DNA from: Clostridiales bacterium
GTDB taxonomy: Bacteria > Bacillota > Clostridia > Christensenellales > CAG-138
DNA length: 28,961 nucleotides
Reading direction: 5' to 3'
NCBI GenBank assembly: GCA_004554165.1
Contig: SFNQ01000030.1
Location: forward strand, 1-28,961
Shown here piece by piece: positions 15,568-23,764 of this stretch (its first letter is position 1; each line of letters opens with the position of its first letter). The notes below the pieces were generated by a model. That model saw only the letters and a list, made by a program, of their open reading frames with translations. It was not told the DNA's origin and searched no databases. Both the position numbers and the translations under genes were made by a program.

Positions 15568-17175
15568 ATGCAACAGACCATCACACAATCGGAGCCGCAG
15601 CGGGCGCTGCTTGCCCGGGCGCTTGCGCTCTTTGGGGAGTTTCGCAGCGCGTATCTGCCCGAGTGGCGGCGGCTGGAAAACTGCGAGCAGATGTACCGCG
15701 GCAACCACTGGCACGATATCCCGCTGACCGATCCTGGCGAGCCAAGGCCGGTCACGCCCGTCATCCAGTCCACGATCGAGAACATCGGCGCCGATCTCAT
15801 GGACCGCATTCCGGATCCCGTCATCGCGCCGGAGAGCGCGCGGGATACGGATGTGGCGCGGGTTGTCGAGGCGGTCATCCGCCAGAATCACGACGCAGCC
15901 TGTTACCCCAGAGAGTACCGCAGCGTTGTCCACGATCTGCTGGTGGGCGGCTACGCGGTGCAGGAGATCGGCTACGATACCGAGGAGAACGGCGGGCTCG
16001 GCGGCGCGTTCATCCGCCATGTGGACGTTCGGAACATTCTGTTCGACCCGCTCTGCACGGATTTGCAGGAGGGCCGCGCGGTGTTCAAAATCAAGCTCTG
16101 CACGCGGCAATGGATCGAGGAGCGCTTCCCGCAGCACGCGCCCTTTCTCACCGACGATGCCTTCCGCGCCTCGGACACGGCGGAGGACCCGCTGCTGGCG
16201 GCAGACCGGAAAAATACCCTGCTGCTGATCGAATACTGGCGGCGGGAGTATGACGCGGCCGAGGGCCTGCACCGGGTACACATGGCGCTCATCGCGGGCA
16301 ACCGCGTGCTTTCGGACAGCCGGGAGATCAAACCCGAGGGCTACTATGCCCACGGCCGATACCCCTTTGTCCTGACGGCGCTCTTTCCAAGGCGCGGTTC
16401 CTGCCTGGGCCTCGGCATTGTGGACATGTTCGAGACGCAGCAGCGCTATGCGGACAAGCTGGACCAGATCGTGCTGAAGAACGCGCTTATGGCCTCCCAT
16501 AACAAGCTTCTCGTGACCGAGGCCTCGGGCTTTGATACGGAGGATCTCAGGGACTGGGCCAAGGAGGTGCACCGGGGCGAGTCGCTCTCAGGTGTCACCT
16601 GGTTTTCTACGCCGCCGCTGCCGCCCTACATCATCTCCTATATCGGGAGCCTGCGCGAGAACATCAAGCAGGACAGCGGCGCCAACGATTTTTCGCGGGG
16701 GATCGGCAACGGCGGCATCACGGCGGCCTCGGCCATCGAGGCCATGCAGGAGATGTCGAACAAGCGCTCGCGCATGATTTCGCGGCAGCTCCACGAGTCC
16801 TTTCGCGATGCGGTGCGCCTGGAGATCGAGGTGGAGCGCGAGTTCAACTATTTCGCCAGGACGGTCAACGTGGTTGTAGACGGCGAGCTGGTGGAGCGCA
16901 GCTTTGAAAGCGCGATGCTGGAGCGCGAGGCGCCGGGCGGCGTGCGCGTGCCGCTGGAGTTCTACATCCGGGTGCGCGCCCAGCAGGAGATGAAGTACAG
17001 CGCTTCGAGCCAGAACGAGCTGGCGCTCAAGATGCTGCAGGCGGGCATCGTAAACCCGCGTCAGGCCGCGGAGCTCATGGTATTCGAGGGCAGGGAGCAG
17101 GTGCTCAAGGAGCTGAACGAACAGCAGGACCAACAACAGAAACAAGGAGGCAACAATGAGGAACAGCTGGATTGA
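15568..17175 (+). CDS. Phage portal protein (P22-type)
   Basis: The 535-residue protein should form the dodecameric portal at the head vertex through which DNA enters and leaves. It starts with a helical region (EWRRLENCEQMYRGNHW) and VTPVIQSTIENIGADLMDRIPDP. A wing domain follows, then the clip and stem region (GLGIVDMFETQQRYADKLDQ), and a C-terminal helical barrel ending in the Gln-rich ELNEQQDQQQKQGG. ATG 15568 has AAAGGA 8 nt upstream; ATG 15550, overlapping the terminase stop, is an alternative. The last 20 nt overlap the next gene. The closest family is that of podovirus P22-like portals, judged by sequence pattern. Confidence 0.88.
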   Translation: MQQTITQSEPQRALLARALALFGEFRSAYLPEWRRLENCEQMYRGNHWHDIPLTDPGEPRPVTPVIQSTIENIGADLMDRIPDPVIAPESARDTDVARVVEAVIRQNHDAACYPREYRSVVHDLLVGGYAVQEIGYDTEENGGLGGAFIRHVDVRNILFDPLCTDLQEGRAVFKIKLCTRQWIEERFPQHAPFLTDDAFRASDTAEDPLLAADRKNTLLLIEYWRREYDAAEGLHRVHMALIAGNRVLSDSREIKPEGYYAHGRYPFVLTALFPRRGSCLGLGIVDMFETQQRYADKLDQIVLKNALMASHNKLLVTEASGFDTEDLRDWAKEVHRGESLSGVTWFSTPPLPPYIISYIGSLRENIKQDSGANDFSRGIGNGGITAASAIEAMQEMSNKRSRMISRQLHESFRDAVRLEIEVEREFNYFARTVNVVVDGELVERSFESAMLEREAPGGVRVPLEFYIRVRAQQEMKYSASSQNELALKMLQAGIVNPRQAAELMVFEGREQVLKELNEQQDQQQKQGGNNEEQLD

Positions 17176-17596
17176 ACGGCGGCTTGGCGGCCCGGCGCAG
17201 CAGGGCGCTGCGCAGGGACAGGCCGCGACGGAGGAGGACTTTATGGAGATCGTGCAGGAGCTGGCCGCTCTGGAGGCCGGGGGAAAGCTCCCGGAGGACT
17301 TTGACCTGCAAAGCGCCTGCGCGGACCCGGCGTTTGCTTCGCTCATGCTGGAGCTGCCGGCGGCGGCGGCCGTCCGGGTGTATCTGGCGGAGCGGCGCGC
17401 GGACCGCGCCGAGCAGGAGGCCAGAGACAGCGTTGCTGCACGCATGCAGCAGCGGGGGAGCCTGCCGCGGATGTCCCGGGCGGGGGGCCTTGTGAGCGCC
17501 GAGCCGGACTACATGTCCATGTCCGGCGCAGAGTTCCGGAAGCTGGAGCAGCAGCTCAAGCAGGCCAGCCGCAACGGAAGGACCGTCCGCATCTGA
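17156..17596 (+). CDS. Probable phage scaffolding protein
   Basis: A 146-residue, Ala/Glu/Arg-rich, mainly helical protein between portal and major capsid genes, the usual position of a scaffold. It has a perfect AAGGAGG 6 nt before ATG 17156. The C-terminus (SMSGAEFRKLEQQLKQASRNGRTVRI region) combines a short helix and basic tail, as scaffolds use to grip capsid protein. It overlaps the portal gene by 20 nt. The function is inferred from position, size and composition, not from a recognised domain. Confidence 0.6.
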   Translation: MRNSWIERRLGGPAQQGAAQGQAATEEDFMEIVQELAALEAGGKLPEDFDLQSACADPAFASLMLELPAAAAVRVYLAERRADRAEQEARDSVAARMQQRGSLPRMSRAGGLVSAEPDYMSMSGAEFRKLEQQLKQASRNGRTVRI

Positions 17597-17615
17597 CGGA
17601 GAGAGGAAGGAGAAC

Positions 17616-18821
17616 ATGAGCATTAATACCACCATTACCACCAGAACCACCACCGGCTTTAACAAGACCTTTTATGACAAGAAGCTGCTGGAAACCGCAA
17701 AGACGCGGCTGGTTCACGCAAACTTTGGCCAGAAGCGCAGCATTCCGGAGCATCAGGGCAAGCGCGTGGAGTTTCGCCGCTATGAGCTGTTCACCCCTGA
17801 TGCGGACCGGCTCACCCTGCAGGAGGGGGTCACCCCGGACGGGCAGAGCCTCGAACAGTCCACGGTGGAGGCGGAGGTGCGCCAGTACGGCGCGTACATC
17901 GAGGTGTCGGATCTTCTGGGTCTGACGGCCTTCGACAACGTGGTCAACGACGGCGCGGAGCTGCTGGGCGAGCAGCTCGGCACGGTCATCGAGTGGGTCA
18001 CGCGGGACGCCATGTGCGCGGGCAGCAACGTCCAGTACGCAAACGGCAAGACCAACCGCGCAGCTCTGACCGCGGACGACCGGCTCAGCGTTTCCGAGAT
18101 CCGCCGGGCGGTGCGCTCGCTGAAAAAAGCCAAGGCCCGCATGTTCGCCACCGCTGAGGACGGCAGCGCCAGAAAGCCGCACTTTGTCTGCATCTGCTCG
18201 CCGGACGCCACCTATGACCTGCAATCCGACCCGCTCTGGCAGGACGTGAGCAAGTACGCGAACGCAGAGCAGCTCTATTCCGGTGAGATCGGCAGGCTCT
18301 TTGGCGTCGTGTTCGTTGAGAGCACCGAGGCAAAGGTCTTTTCGCAGAGCGTATACACCACCGTGGCCGCGCATGAGGCCAACTCCGACCGGGTGACGCT
18401 GGACGCCATGAGCGACGCTGCCGCAGCCTATCTGGTGGACGGCGCGAAGCTCCGGATCGGCGCGGCGGAGTACACGGTCAAATCCGCAGACAGGGCGGAA
18501 AGGACCGTGACGCTCTCCGCGCCGGTTGCGTCCGCCATCAGTGCGGGAACCCGGGTGTTCAGCGAGGACGCGGGCGCGCTGGATGGGGACAACAGGGGCC
18601 TGGATATCCATGGCACGCTGGTCTTTGGCGCGGACGCCTACGGCGTGATCGACGTCAACGGCGGCGGCGCGCTGCGGACCATCATCAAACCCTGCGGCAG
18701 CGCGGGAGCGGCCGATCCGCTGGAGCAGCGCTCCACCGTGGGCGCGAAGGTGGAGGCCTATACCGCCACCATTCTGAACAACCTCTGGATGGTGCGCATC
18801 GAGCACGCGGTATCCCTCTAA
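17616..18821 (+). CDS. N4-gp56 family major capsid protein
   Basis: The 401-residue protein is the shell subunit, expected to adopt the HK97 fold. Strong family pattern: FYDKKLLETAKTRLVHANFG, GKRVEFRRYE, LQEGVTPDGQSL, VRQYGAYIEVSDLL, ELLGEQLGTVIEWVTRD, then HFVCICSPDATYDLQSDPLW and IGRLFGVVFVESTEAKVF. About residues 255-325 contain a beta-rich insertion (VTLDAMSDAAAAYLVDG onward), as in several clostridial relatives. The ribosome binding site GGAAGGAG precedes ATG 17616. It is intact, without signs of decay. Confidence 0.95.
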   Translation: MSINTTITTRTTTGFNKTFYDKKLLETAKTRLVHANFGQKRSIPEHQGKRVEFRRYELFTPDADRLTLQEGVTPDGQSLEQSTVEAEVRQYGAYIEVSDLLGLTAFDNVVNDGAELLGEQLGTVIEWVTRDAMCAGSNVQYANGKTNRAALTADDRLSVSEIRRAVRSLKKAKARMFATAEDGSARKPHFVCICSPDATYDLQSDPLWQDVSKYANAEQLYSGEIGRLFGVVFVESTEAKVFSQSVYTTVAAHEANSDRVTLDAMSDAAAAYLVDGAKLRIGAAEYTVKSADRAERTVTLSAPVASAISAGTRVFSEDAGALDGDNRGLDIHGTLVFGADAYGVIDVNGGGALRTIIKPCGSAGAADPLEQRSTVGAKVEAYTATILNNLWMVRIEHAVSL

Positions 18822-19191
18822 GGCTTTGTGCCGCATTGGCGGCTCCGCTGCGGCGCATTGGGGCAGGGGCGGAAGCGCATGGAGCGCCCGTTCGCCCCGC
18901 AGACCGCCGGAACAGCCGCCTGCCAGGGCCGTTCGCCGCCCGGCGAACAGGGGCGGCGGGAACGCGGGGGCAGAATCGCCATCTCTGACCGCGCGCACGT
19001 CAAAAACGGCGCTTTCCCGGCGGCGGGGCCGGCGTTTGACGCAGACAACCGGGGCCGAAGCCGCTGGAGAAACCGCCGCAGCGATCCCGCCGGCAGAGCC
19101 GGGGGCATTGCCCGTGGCCGGGGGGACGGGCGCCGTCCGCCCTCCGGCCGGAAAGCGCCGTACAACAAATGAGAGAAAAGGAGAACGTTTC
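18822..19191. other. 370-bp GC-rich gap inside the phage gene block
   Basis: Between the capsid gene and the next gene lies an interval with open frames in three or more phases, all Arg/Pro/Gly-rich, with no ribosome binding site and no recognised product. One frame runs on into the next gene, but the ribosome binding site and conserved start are at 19192. The content resembles the GC-rich spacers elsewhere in this window rather than phage coding sequence. It may hold a transcription signal for setting capsid levels, or be a relic of a lost gene. Confidence 0.5.
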
Positions 19192-19470
19192 ATGCAATAC
19201 ATCACCGAACAGGAAATCGAACGCATCACCTCGGACACCTGCCGCCAGCTTGCAAAGGAGAAGCGCGTCAGCCTCCGCATTGTGCCGGAGAACGGCGAGC
19301 CCTTCTGGGAGGGCGGCATCAACGGCCACTTTTTCCGCATCCGCACCAACGAAACCGTGGAGGTGCCGCAGTCGCTTGCCAGGCTCATCGGGGACAGCGC
19401 AAAGACGCAGCGCATGGGCCGCGCCCGGGTGCGCGCCTACGCCTCGGGCGGCGGCAAGCGCATCGGCTGA
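19192..19470 (+). CDS. Small phage-associated protein, unknown function
   Basis: A 92-residue protein starting at ATG 19192, with AAGGAG 8 nt upstream. It has a helical N-terminus (ITEQEIERITSDTCRQLAKE) and a short beta-like core containing NGHFFRIRTNETVEVPQSLA, ending in a basic Gly-rich tail (SGGGKRIG). The -VEVPxSLAxLI- segment resembles short proteins found beside capsid genes in other phages, but no function is established. It lies between the capsid and the connector, 16 nt before the latter. Confidence 0.75.
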   Translation: MQYITEQEIERITSDTCRQLAKEKRVSLRIVPENGEPFWEGGINGHFFRIRTNETVEVPQSLARLIGDSAKTQRMGRARVRAYASGGGKRIG

Positions 19471-19486
19471 ACGGGGGAGGATGACC

Positions 19487-20038
19487 ATGACCCTACAGGA
19501 GCTTTTGACGGCAAGCCTGCAGCAGCTGGACCGGGGCACCGACGCGCAGACGCTGGAGAACTGGCGCGACAAGCTCACGCGCTATCTGAACGACGCGGTG
19601 CTGGACCTTTCGGCCATGCTGAAACCCCGCCGCACGGACAACGCGCTGCTGCGGGACGGAAAGATCGATCTGTCCGCGCTGCCCAGGCGCTGCGTCAAGG
19701 TGCTGACGCTGACGCGCGGGGCGCGGCGCTTCCCCTTCTACTACGGCGCAGGCACGGATTTGATCCATGTCCCCGCCGTATCGGACGGGGAGATTGCGGT
19801 CTGCTACCGCTATCTGCCGGAGCCCATGCGGGCGGACACGGACGAGCCGGATCTGCCGGAGATGTTCGACGTGGACGGCGCGATCATTCTCTACGCGGTG
19901 GGCCGGGAGCGGGCGGCGGGCGACGCGGCCTCCATCGGCGCCGCGCGGGGCTGTTTTGAACTCTATCAACTTGCAAAGCGGAATCTTTTCGCCCACGCGG
20001 GCGAGGCGGAGGCCTACCGCTTTGAAAACCGCTATTGA
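19487..20038 (+). CDS. Probable phage head-tail connector (adaptor) protein
   Basis: A 183-residue protein downstream of the capsid gene. The helical start (ENWRDKLTRYLNDAVLDLSA), a central beta region (DLSALPRRCVKVLTLTRG to EIAVCYRYLPEPM), and DTDEPDLPEMFDVDGAIILYAVGR followed by a helical end match the layout of head-tail adaptors of the gp4/gp6 type that sit under the portal. ATG 19487 is chosen because GGGGGAGG (19473-19480) is 6 nt away; an in-frame ATG 19481 abuts that site. The function is inferred from pattern and gene order. Confidence 0.7.
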   Translation: MTLQELLTASLQQLDRGTDAQTLENWRDKLTRYLNDAVLDLSAMLKPRRTDNALLRDGKIDLSALPRRCVKVLTLTRGARRFPFYYGAGTDLIHVPAVSDGEIAVCYRYLPEPMRADTDEPDLPEMFDVDGAIILYAVGRERAAGDAASIGAARGCFELYQLAKRNLFAHAGEAEAYRFENRY

Positions 20039-20053
20039 GGGGAGGGAAAGGCC

Positions 20054-21490
20054 ATGGCCTTACAGCGATACCGTATTCCGCACTTTCTCGGCATCAACCA
20101 GAGCCAGTGCGAGAACGATATTGCGCCGGGCGAAAGCCCCATGGCGCGCAATATGGACACCACGGGAGGCAGACTCTCCGTGGCAAAGGGCTATGTGCGC
20201 CATGAGCCGGCGCCGTATCCCGCGCCCGCTGCGGCGCGGCGCATGACGGTCTGGCGAAAGGACGGGATAAGGCGCTTCGTCCTCTTTACGGAGACGGGGC
20301 TCATGGTGCTGACGGAGGGGGATACGGCCTGGCGCAGGCTTTACAGCATGCCGGAGGGCGTGGCGCTGGCCGGCACGCAGCAGGATTTTCAGACGCTGAA
20401 GATCGGCAGCACGGAGGTGCTGCTGGCTGCCTGCGGGAAAACGCAGATGCAAAAATGGGACGGAAGTTCCGATACTGCGGAGGCCTTCGGCAGCGCGGCG
20501 CAGCTCTCCGACGTGCCTGCGGGCTTTGTGGAACTGTACTACAGCCGCCTGTTCGCCGCGGGAGATCCCGCACATCCCTGCCGCCTCTACTGGAGCGCGG
20601 CGCCGGGCGACGGCCGCTCCGTGGAGGACTGGACCAGCGCCGAGGCCTCGGAGAACGTGAGCGGCGGGCATGTGGAGGTGGGCACGGACAGCGACCCGAT
20701 CACCGGGCTGTTTGCGCTTTCGAACCAGCTGCTGATCTTCAAACGCGATTCCCTCTACCGCCTGCTGGGCGACCGGCCCTCCAACTACCGCATCTATCCG
20801 GTTAACGCGGTCATGGCGCAGCCGCTGCATACGGCCTGTGTGCGCTACGGCGACGTACTGTACTTTCTGACGAACAACGGCCTGTACTACTTCGACGGGC
20901 AGACCGTTTCCCGCGCCTTTGACGCGGACAAGGTGCAGGACATCCTCGCCGCCGCGGACCTGTCGGACTGCCTTGCGGCCGCCTGCGGCGACAAGCTGTA
21001 CTTTGCCTTCCGCGAGGACGGTGCGAAGGAGAACAACGCGCTGCTGGTTTACGACCTGAACCGCCGCGCCTACATGCTGCGCGATGGCTTTATCGTGCGC
21101 GCGCTCTCGGCGGAGGGGGGGACGCTCTTCCTCATGGACGGGGAAGGATACCTTTGCCGCTTCCCGGAGGGCGACAGCTATGCGGGGCGGGAGATTTCCG
21201 CCAGCTGGCGCACGCCCATGACGGACCTTGGCAGCAAGGGCTCGGTCAAGCAGCTCCGTGAGCTGTACCTGCGCGGCAGCGGCGGCGTCATCGCCGTATC
21301 CGCGCAAACGGGCGGCGGCACGGTGTTTTTTGAGCGGCTTATGCCGGAGAGCGGCGCGGAAATCCTGGAGGCCCCTTTGTCCGGCGAGGGGCGGGCTTTC
21401 TGCCTGCGCCTGGAGAACGTGAAGGGCTCGCGCTTTACGGTGGACGGCGGCGTGGAGCTGCTGTTCGACGCGCAGCGCCGCGTGCTGTAG
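20054..21490 (+). CDS. Probable phage tail hub or stabilisation protein, beta-propeller-like
   Basis: The 478-residue protein begins with FLGINQSQCENDIAPGESPM and ARNMDTTGGRLSVAKGY, the opening typical of podovirus proteins that cap the connector (P22 gp10-like or T7 nozzle-like). Repeated propeller-like blades follow: RLFAAGDPAHPCRLYWSAAP, LFALSNQLLIFKRDSLYRL, VLYFLTNNGLYYFDG, KLYFAFREDGAKENNALLVY. The C-terminus carries a beta domain. These proteins close the portal after packaging and join it to the tail. Naming is by pattern; an exact homologue was not established. It is the last large structural gene that can be recognised. Confidence 0.72.
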   Translation: MALQRYRIPHFLGINQSQCENDIAPGESPMARNMDTTGGRLSVAKGYVRHEPAPYPAPAAARRMTVWRKDGIRRFVLFTETGLMVLTEGDTAWRRLYSMPEGVALAGTQQDFQTLKIGSTEVLLAACGKTQMQKWDGSSDTAEAFGSAAQLSDVPAGFVELYYSRLFAAGDPAHPCRLYWSAAPGDGRSVEDWTSAEASENVSGGHVEVGTDSDPITGLFALSNQLLIFKRDSLYRLLGDRPSNYRIYPVNAVMAQPLHTACVRYGDVLYFLTNNGLYYFDGQTVSRAFDADKVQDILAAADLSDCLAAACGDKLYFAFREDGAKENNALLVYDLNRRAYMLRDGFIVRALSAEGGTLFLMDGEGYLCRFPEGDSYAGREISASWRTPMTDLGSKGSVKQLRELYLRGSGGVIAVSAQTGGGTVFFERLMPESGAEILEAPLSGEGRAFCLRLENVKGSRFTVDGGVELLFDAQRRVL

Positions 21491-21506
21491 AAGGGGGGCG
21501 CGCAGC

Positions 21507-21695
21507 ATGGCCTATGAAGCGGGCGGATTGCAGGCGCTGTTTCCGATTTATCTTGCGCGGATGGCGCAGGAGGGGCAGCAGCGGGAGGCGTACGACATCG
21601 CCGTGGCACAGAACGAAGCGAACCTCAACCAGAACCTTGAAATTCTGAGCCGCAAGCTCATGGAGATCGAGGAATACCTCGGCACGCTGGAATAG
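21507..21695 (+). CDS. Small helical protein, unknown function
   Basis: A 62-residue frame starting at ATG 21507 after a GGGGGG ribosome binding site, ending 20 nt before the next gene. It is predicted to be nearly all helix: LARMAQEGQQREAYDIAVAQ, then NEANLNQNLEILSRKLMEIE. No signal peptide, membrane segment or Cys is present. Its place among late structural genes suggests a minor virion or chaperone role; nothing more can be said. Confidence 0.65.
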   Translation: MAYEAGGLQALFPIYLARMAQEGQQREAYDIAVAQNEANLNQNLEILSRKLMEIEEYLGTLE

Positions 21696-21715
21696 TGCCG
21701 GAAAGGAGAGAAACC

Positions 21716-22585
21716 ATGGCATTCAACAAACTGGCCGGCGCGCTGGCCGGGAAAAAGAGCGGGCTGAAAAGCCGGCCGCCGGATCTCGGCGTCAACATCG
21801 CAAATTCCACCCTGTTTACAAACGCCTCCACAAAGCGCAGGGGCTCCGGCAGCAGGGACGACGCGCCCGCAGCGGCCGCCGCGCCCGAGCAAAAAAGCGA
21901 CGAAGAGGTGCTGGATGAGTATGTATCCACGCTCTACAGCGCCTACAGGCCGGAGAAACTCAGCTACACGCAGCGCACAAAGGAGGAACTGCTGGCGGAG
22001 ATCGGCGCCTGGCTGCGCCCAGGCTACGACGCGGCCATTGCGGCCCGCAGCAGGGCGACAAAAAGCTATCAGGCCGAGCTGGATGCGGACGCCATTTCCC
22101 GCGGCATGGGCGCGAGCACCTATGTGACGGACATGAAGTACCGCCAGCAGCGGGCGGAGGCGGAGGACCTGCAAGCGCTTGAGACGGACTACGCTGCCGC
22201 GCTTGCCAGACAGCTTTCCGACGCGCTCAATACGGAGCAGGAGCGGGCGCTGGAGGTAGCGGCCTTCAACGCGGAAAACGAAAACGCCGCCTACCTCAAG
22301 GCCTACGATATGGCGCTGACCATGTTTCAGGCCTACAAGGCCAGGCAGGGCGCGGGCGGCGGCGCGACGGTTCGCAGGTCGTCGGGCGGCGGCTCCTCCG
22401 CGCGAACCACCTCTGCGGAAAACTGCGAGGCCTTTCTGGCGGGGCTGTCCGGCAGGGAGCGCAGGGAGGTCTACAGCGCCAGCAGCCCCTCGGGCGCGAA
22501 CTACCGGGCGGAGCTGATCGCCTCCGTGGGCAGCCGCGGCTATGTGGAACTGATGAAAAAGTATCCCGCAGACAACAGAATCTGA
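21716..22585 (+). CDS. Helical structural protein, possible ejection (internal virion) protein
   Basis: A 289-residue protein, ATG 21716 with AAAGGAGAG just upstream. The N-terminal 70 residues are disordered and Ala/Ser/Lys-rich. Residues about 75-220 are helical, with RATKSYQAELDADAISRGMG and ALARQLSDALNTEQERALEV. A Gly/Ser-rich linker (about 225-240) leads to a short C-terminal domain. In short-tailed phages, long helical proteins after the tail hub are often ejected with DNA, so that role is plausible but unproven. It is the final gene of the block; no spike, fibre or lysis gene follows. Confidence 0.65.
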   Translation: MAFNKLAGALAGKKSGLKSRPPDLGVNIANSTLFTNASTKRRGSGSRDDAPAAAAAPEQKSDEEVLDEYVSTLYSAYRPEKLSYTQRTKEELLAEIGAWLRPGYDAAIAARSRATKSYQAELDADAISRGMGASTYVTDMKYRQQRAEAEDLQALETDYAAALARQLSDALNTEQERALEVAAFNAENENAAYLKAYDMALTMFQAYKARQGAGGGATVRRSSGGGSSARTTSAENCEAFLAGLSGRERREVYSASSPSGANYRAELIASVGSRGYVELMKKYPADNRI

Positions 22586-22616
22586 ACCCCGTGGCGCCGG
22601 GCGCGCCGCAGGATTC

Positions 22617-22648
22617 GGCCCCGGCGGGGGGCGCGCTCCGCCGGGGCC
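22617..22648 (+). terminator. Strong 11-bp hairpin after the phage gene block
   Basis: GGCCCCGGCGG (22617-22627) is fully complementary to CCGCCGGGGCC (22638-22648) with a 10-nt loop, 32 nt after the last phage stop codon. There is no T-tract, so it is either a non-canonical terminator or another palindromic spacer element. Confidence 0.45.
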
Positions 22649-22736
22649 TCTGGCATGCCGGGAGAAGGGCGGCGCGGGGGTTACAGGACGGCATGTTCGC
22701 CGCCGGAGCCGGGCTTTTCTCCGGGCGGCTGTGAAA

Positions 22737-22765
22737 TTGCCTTTTGCGGCTATTTGTGCTACACT
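22737..22765 (+). promoter_or_regulatory. Promoter of the lipid kinase gene
   Basis: TTGCCT (22737-22742), a 17-bp spacer, and an extended TGC-TACACT -10 (22757-22765) form a good vegetative promoter. Transcription would start near 22772, after the ATG at 22731, which supports the TTG 22800 start of the kinase. Confidence 0.65.
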
Positions 22766-22799
22766 GTATGTCGAAACAAACGCCCGGGAGGAAAAGTCC

Positions 22800-23687
22800 T
22801 TGTCCGATCTCTATCTCATCTGGAACCCTGTCGCCGGAAATGGCGCGGCAAGCAGCGCCTTTCAGCGAGTCGCCGCGTATTTAACGCAGCGACAGGTTCC
22901 CTATGCCTCCGCAATGAGCGAGTATCCGGGCCATGTCAAGCGCCTTGCGGCCGCGGCTGTGGAGGCCGGATACCGGCGGGTTCTCGTGATGGGCGGGGAC
23001 GGAACGGTGCGCGAGGCCGCGGAAGCGCTCATGCGCACGGAGGCGGCGCTTGCGATCATTCCCTGCGGCTCGGGCAACGACCTGGTGCGCGCGCTGCACA
23101 TTCCTTCGGACGTTGAGGCTGCGCTGGAGATCGCGCTGCGCGGCGAACCCCGGGCCATGGACGCGGCCATGGCCAACGAGGAACTGTATTTCAACATTGC
23201 AGGCTTCGGCTTTGACGTGGATGTGCTGGTTGCCACAGAGCGGTACAAAACGAAACACAGCAACGGCAGCATCGCCTACCTGCGCGGCCTGCTGAGCTGC
23301 CTGCTTCACCTGAACCTGCGCAAAACCACCATCACCTGGCCGGGCGGCAGCATGGAGCGGGATGTGCTCATTCTCGCCGTTGGCAACGGCACCCACTTTG
23401 GCGGCGGCATGAATATTACGCCCGGAGCGGACCCCTTTGACGGCCTGCTGAACGTCTGCGTCATCCATGGCGTCGCCCGCAGGCACGTCCCTTCGATCCT
23501 GCCGAAGTTCCTCTCCGGAAAGCACATCGGCTCCAGTCATGTGGACTATTTTCAGACAACGGAGCTTACCGCCGTGTGCGAACCCGCCTCGCGTATTGAG
23601 GTGGACGGCGAAATCCTGCCGGGTACGCCCGTAACCTTCCGCATCCTTCCCAAAGCCCTGCGGGTCATCGTGCCCGCACAGGCGTGA
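22800..23687 (+). CDS. YegS/DgkB-type diacylglycerol or lipid kinase
   Basis: The 295-residue cytoplasmic kinase phosphorylates diacylglycerol or a related lipid, recycling it into phospholipid synthesis. Motifs are LIWNPVAGNG at the start, the nucleotide-binding VMGGDGTVREAAEALM, IPCGSGNDLVRAL, and NIAGFGFDVDVLV. GNGTHFGGGMNITPGADPFD, DGLLNVCVI, and the C-terminal IEVDGEILPGTPVTF lobe follow. TTG 22800 is preferred as start because GGGAGG lies 8 nt upstream, the promoter places the transcript start after earlier candidates, and homology begins at once. Substrate choice between diacylglycerol and other lipids cannot be read from the sequence. Confidence 0.9.
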   Translation: MSDLYLIWNPVAGNGAASSAFQRVAAYLTQRQVPYASAMSEYPGHVKRLAAAAVEAGYRRVLVMGGDGTVREAAEALMRTEAALAIIPCGSGNDLVRALHIPSDVEAALEIALRGEPRAMDAAMANEELYFNIAGFGFDVDVLVATERYKTKHSNGSIAYLRGLLSCLLHLNLRKTTITWPGGSMERDVLILAVGNGTHFGGGMNITPGADPFDGLLNVCVIHGVARRHVPSILPKFLSGKHIGSSHVDYFQTTELTAVCEPASRIEVDGEILPGTPVTFRILPKALRVIVPAQA

Positions 23688-23701
23688 CACAAAATGTTTG
23701 C

Positions 23702-23731
23702 TTTACAAGCGCAGCCCCTGTCTGCTAGCAT
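23702..23731 (+). promoter_or_regulatory. Promoter of the membrane-anchored propeller-like gene
   Basis: TTTACA (23702-23707), an 18-bp spacer and an extended TGC-TAGCAT -10 (23723-23731). The start of transcription near 23738 excludes the TTG 23735 start and favours ATG 23765. Confidence 0.5.
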
Positions 23732-23764
23732 GGGTTGCACGAAGCGGTGGAGTTGAAAACCCTT

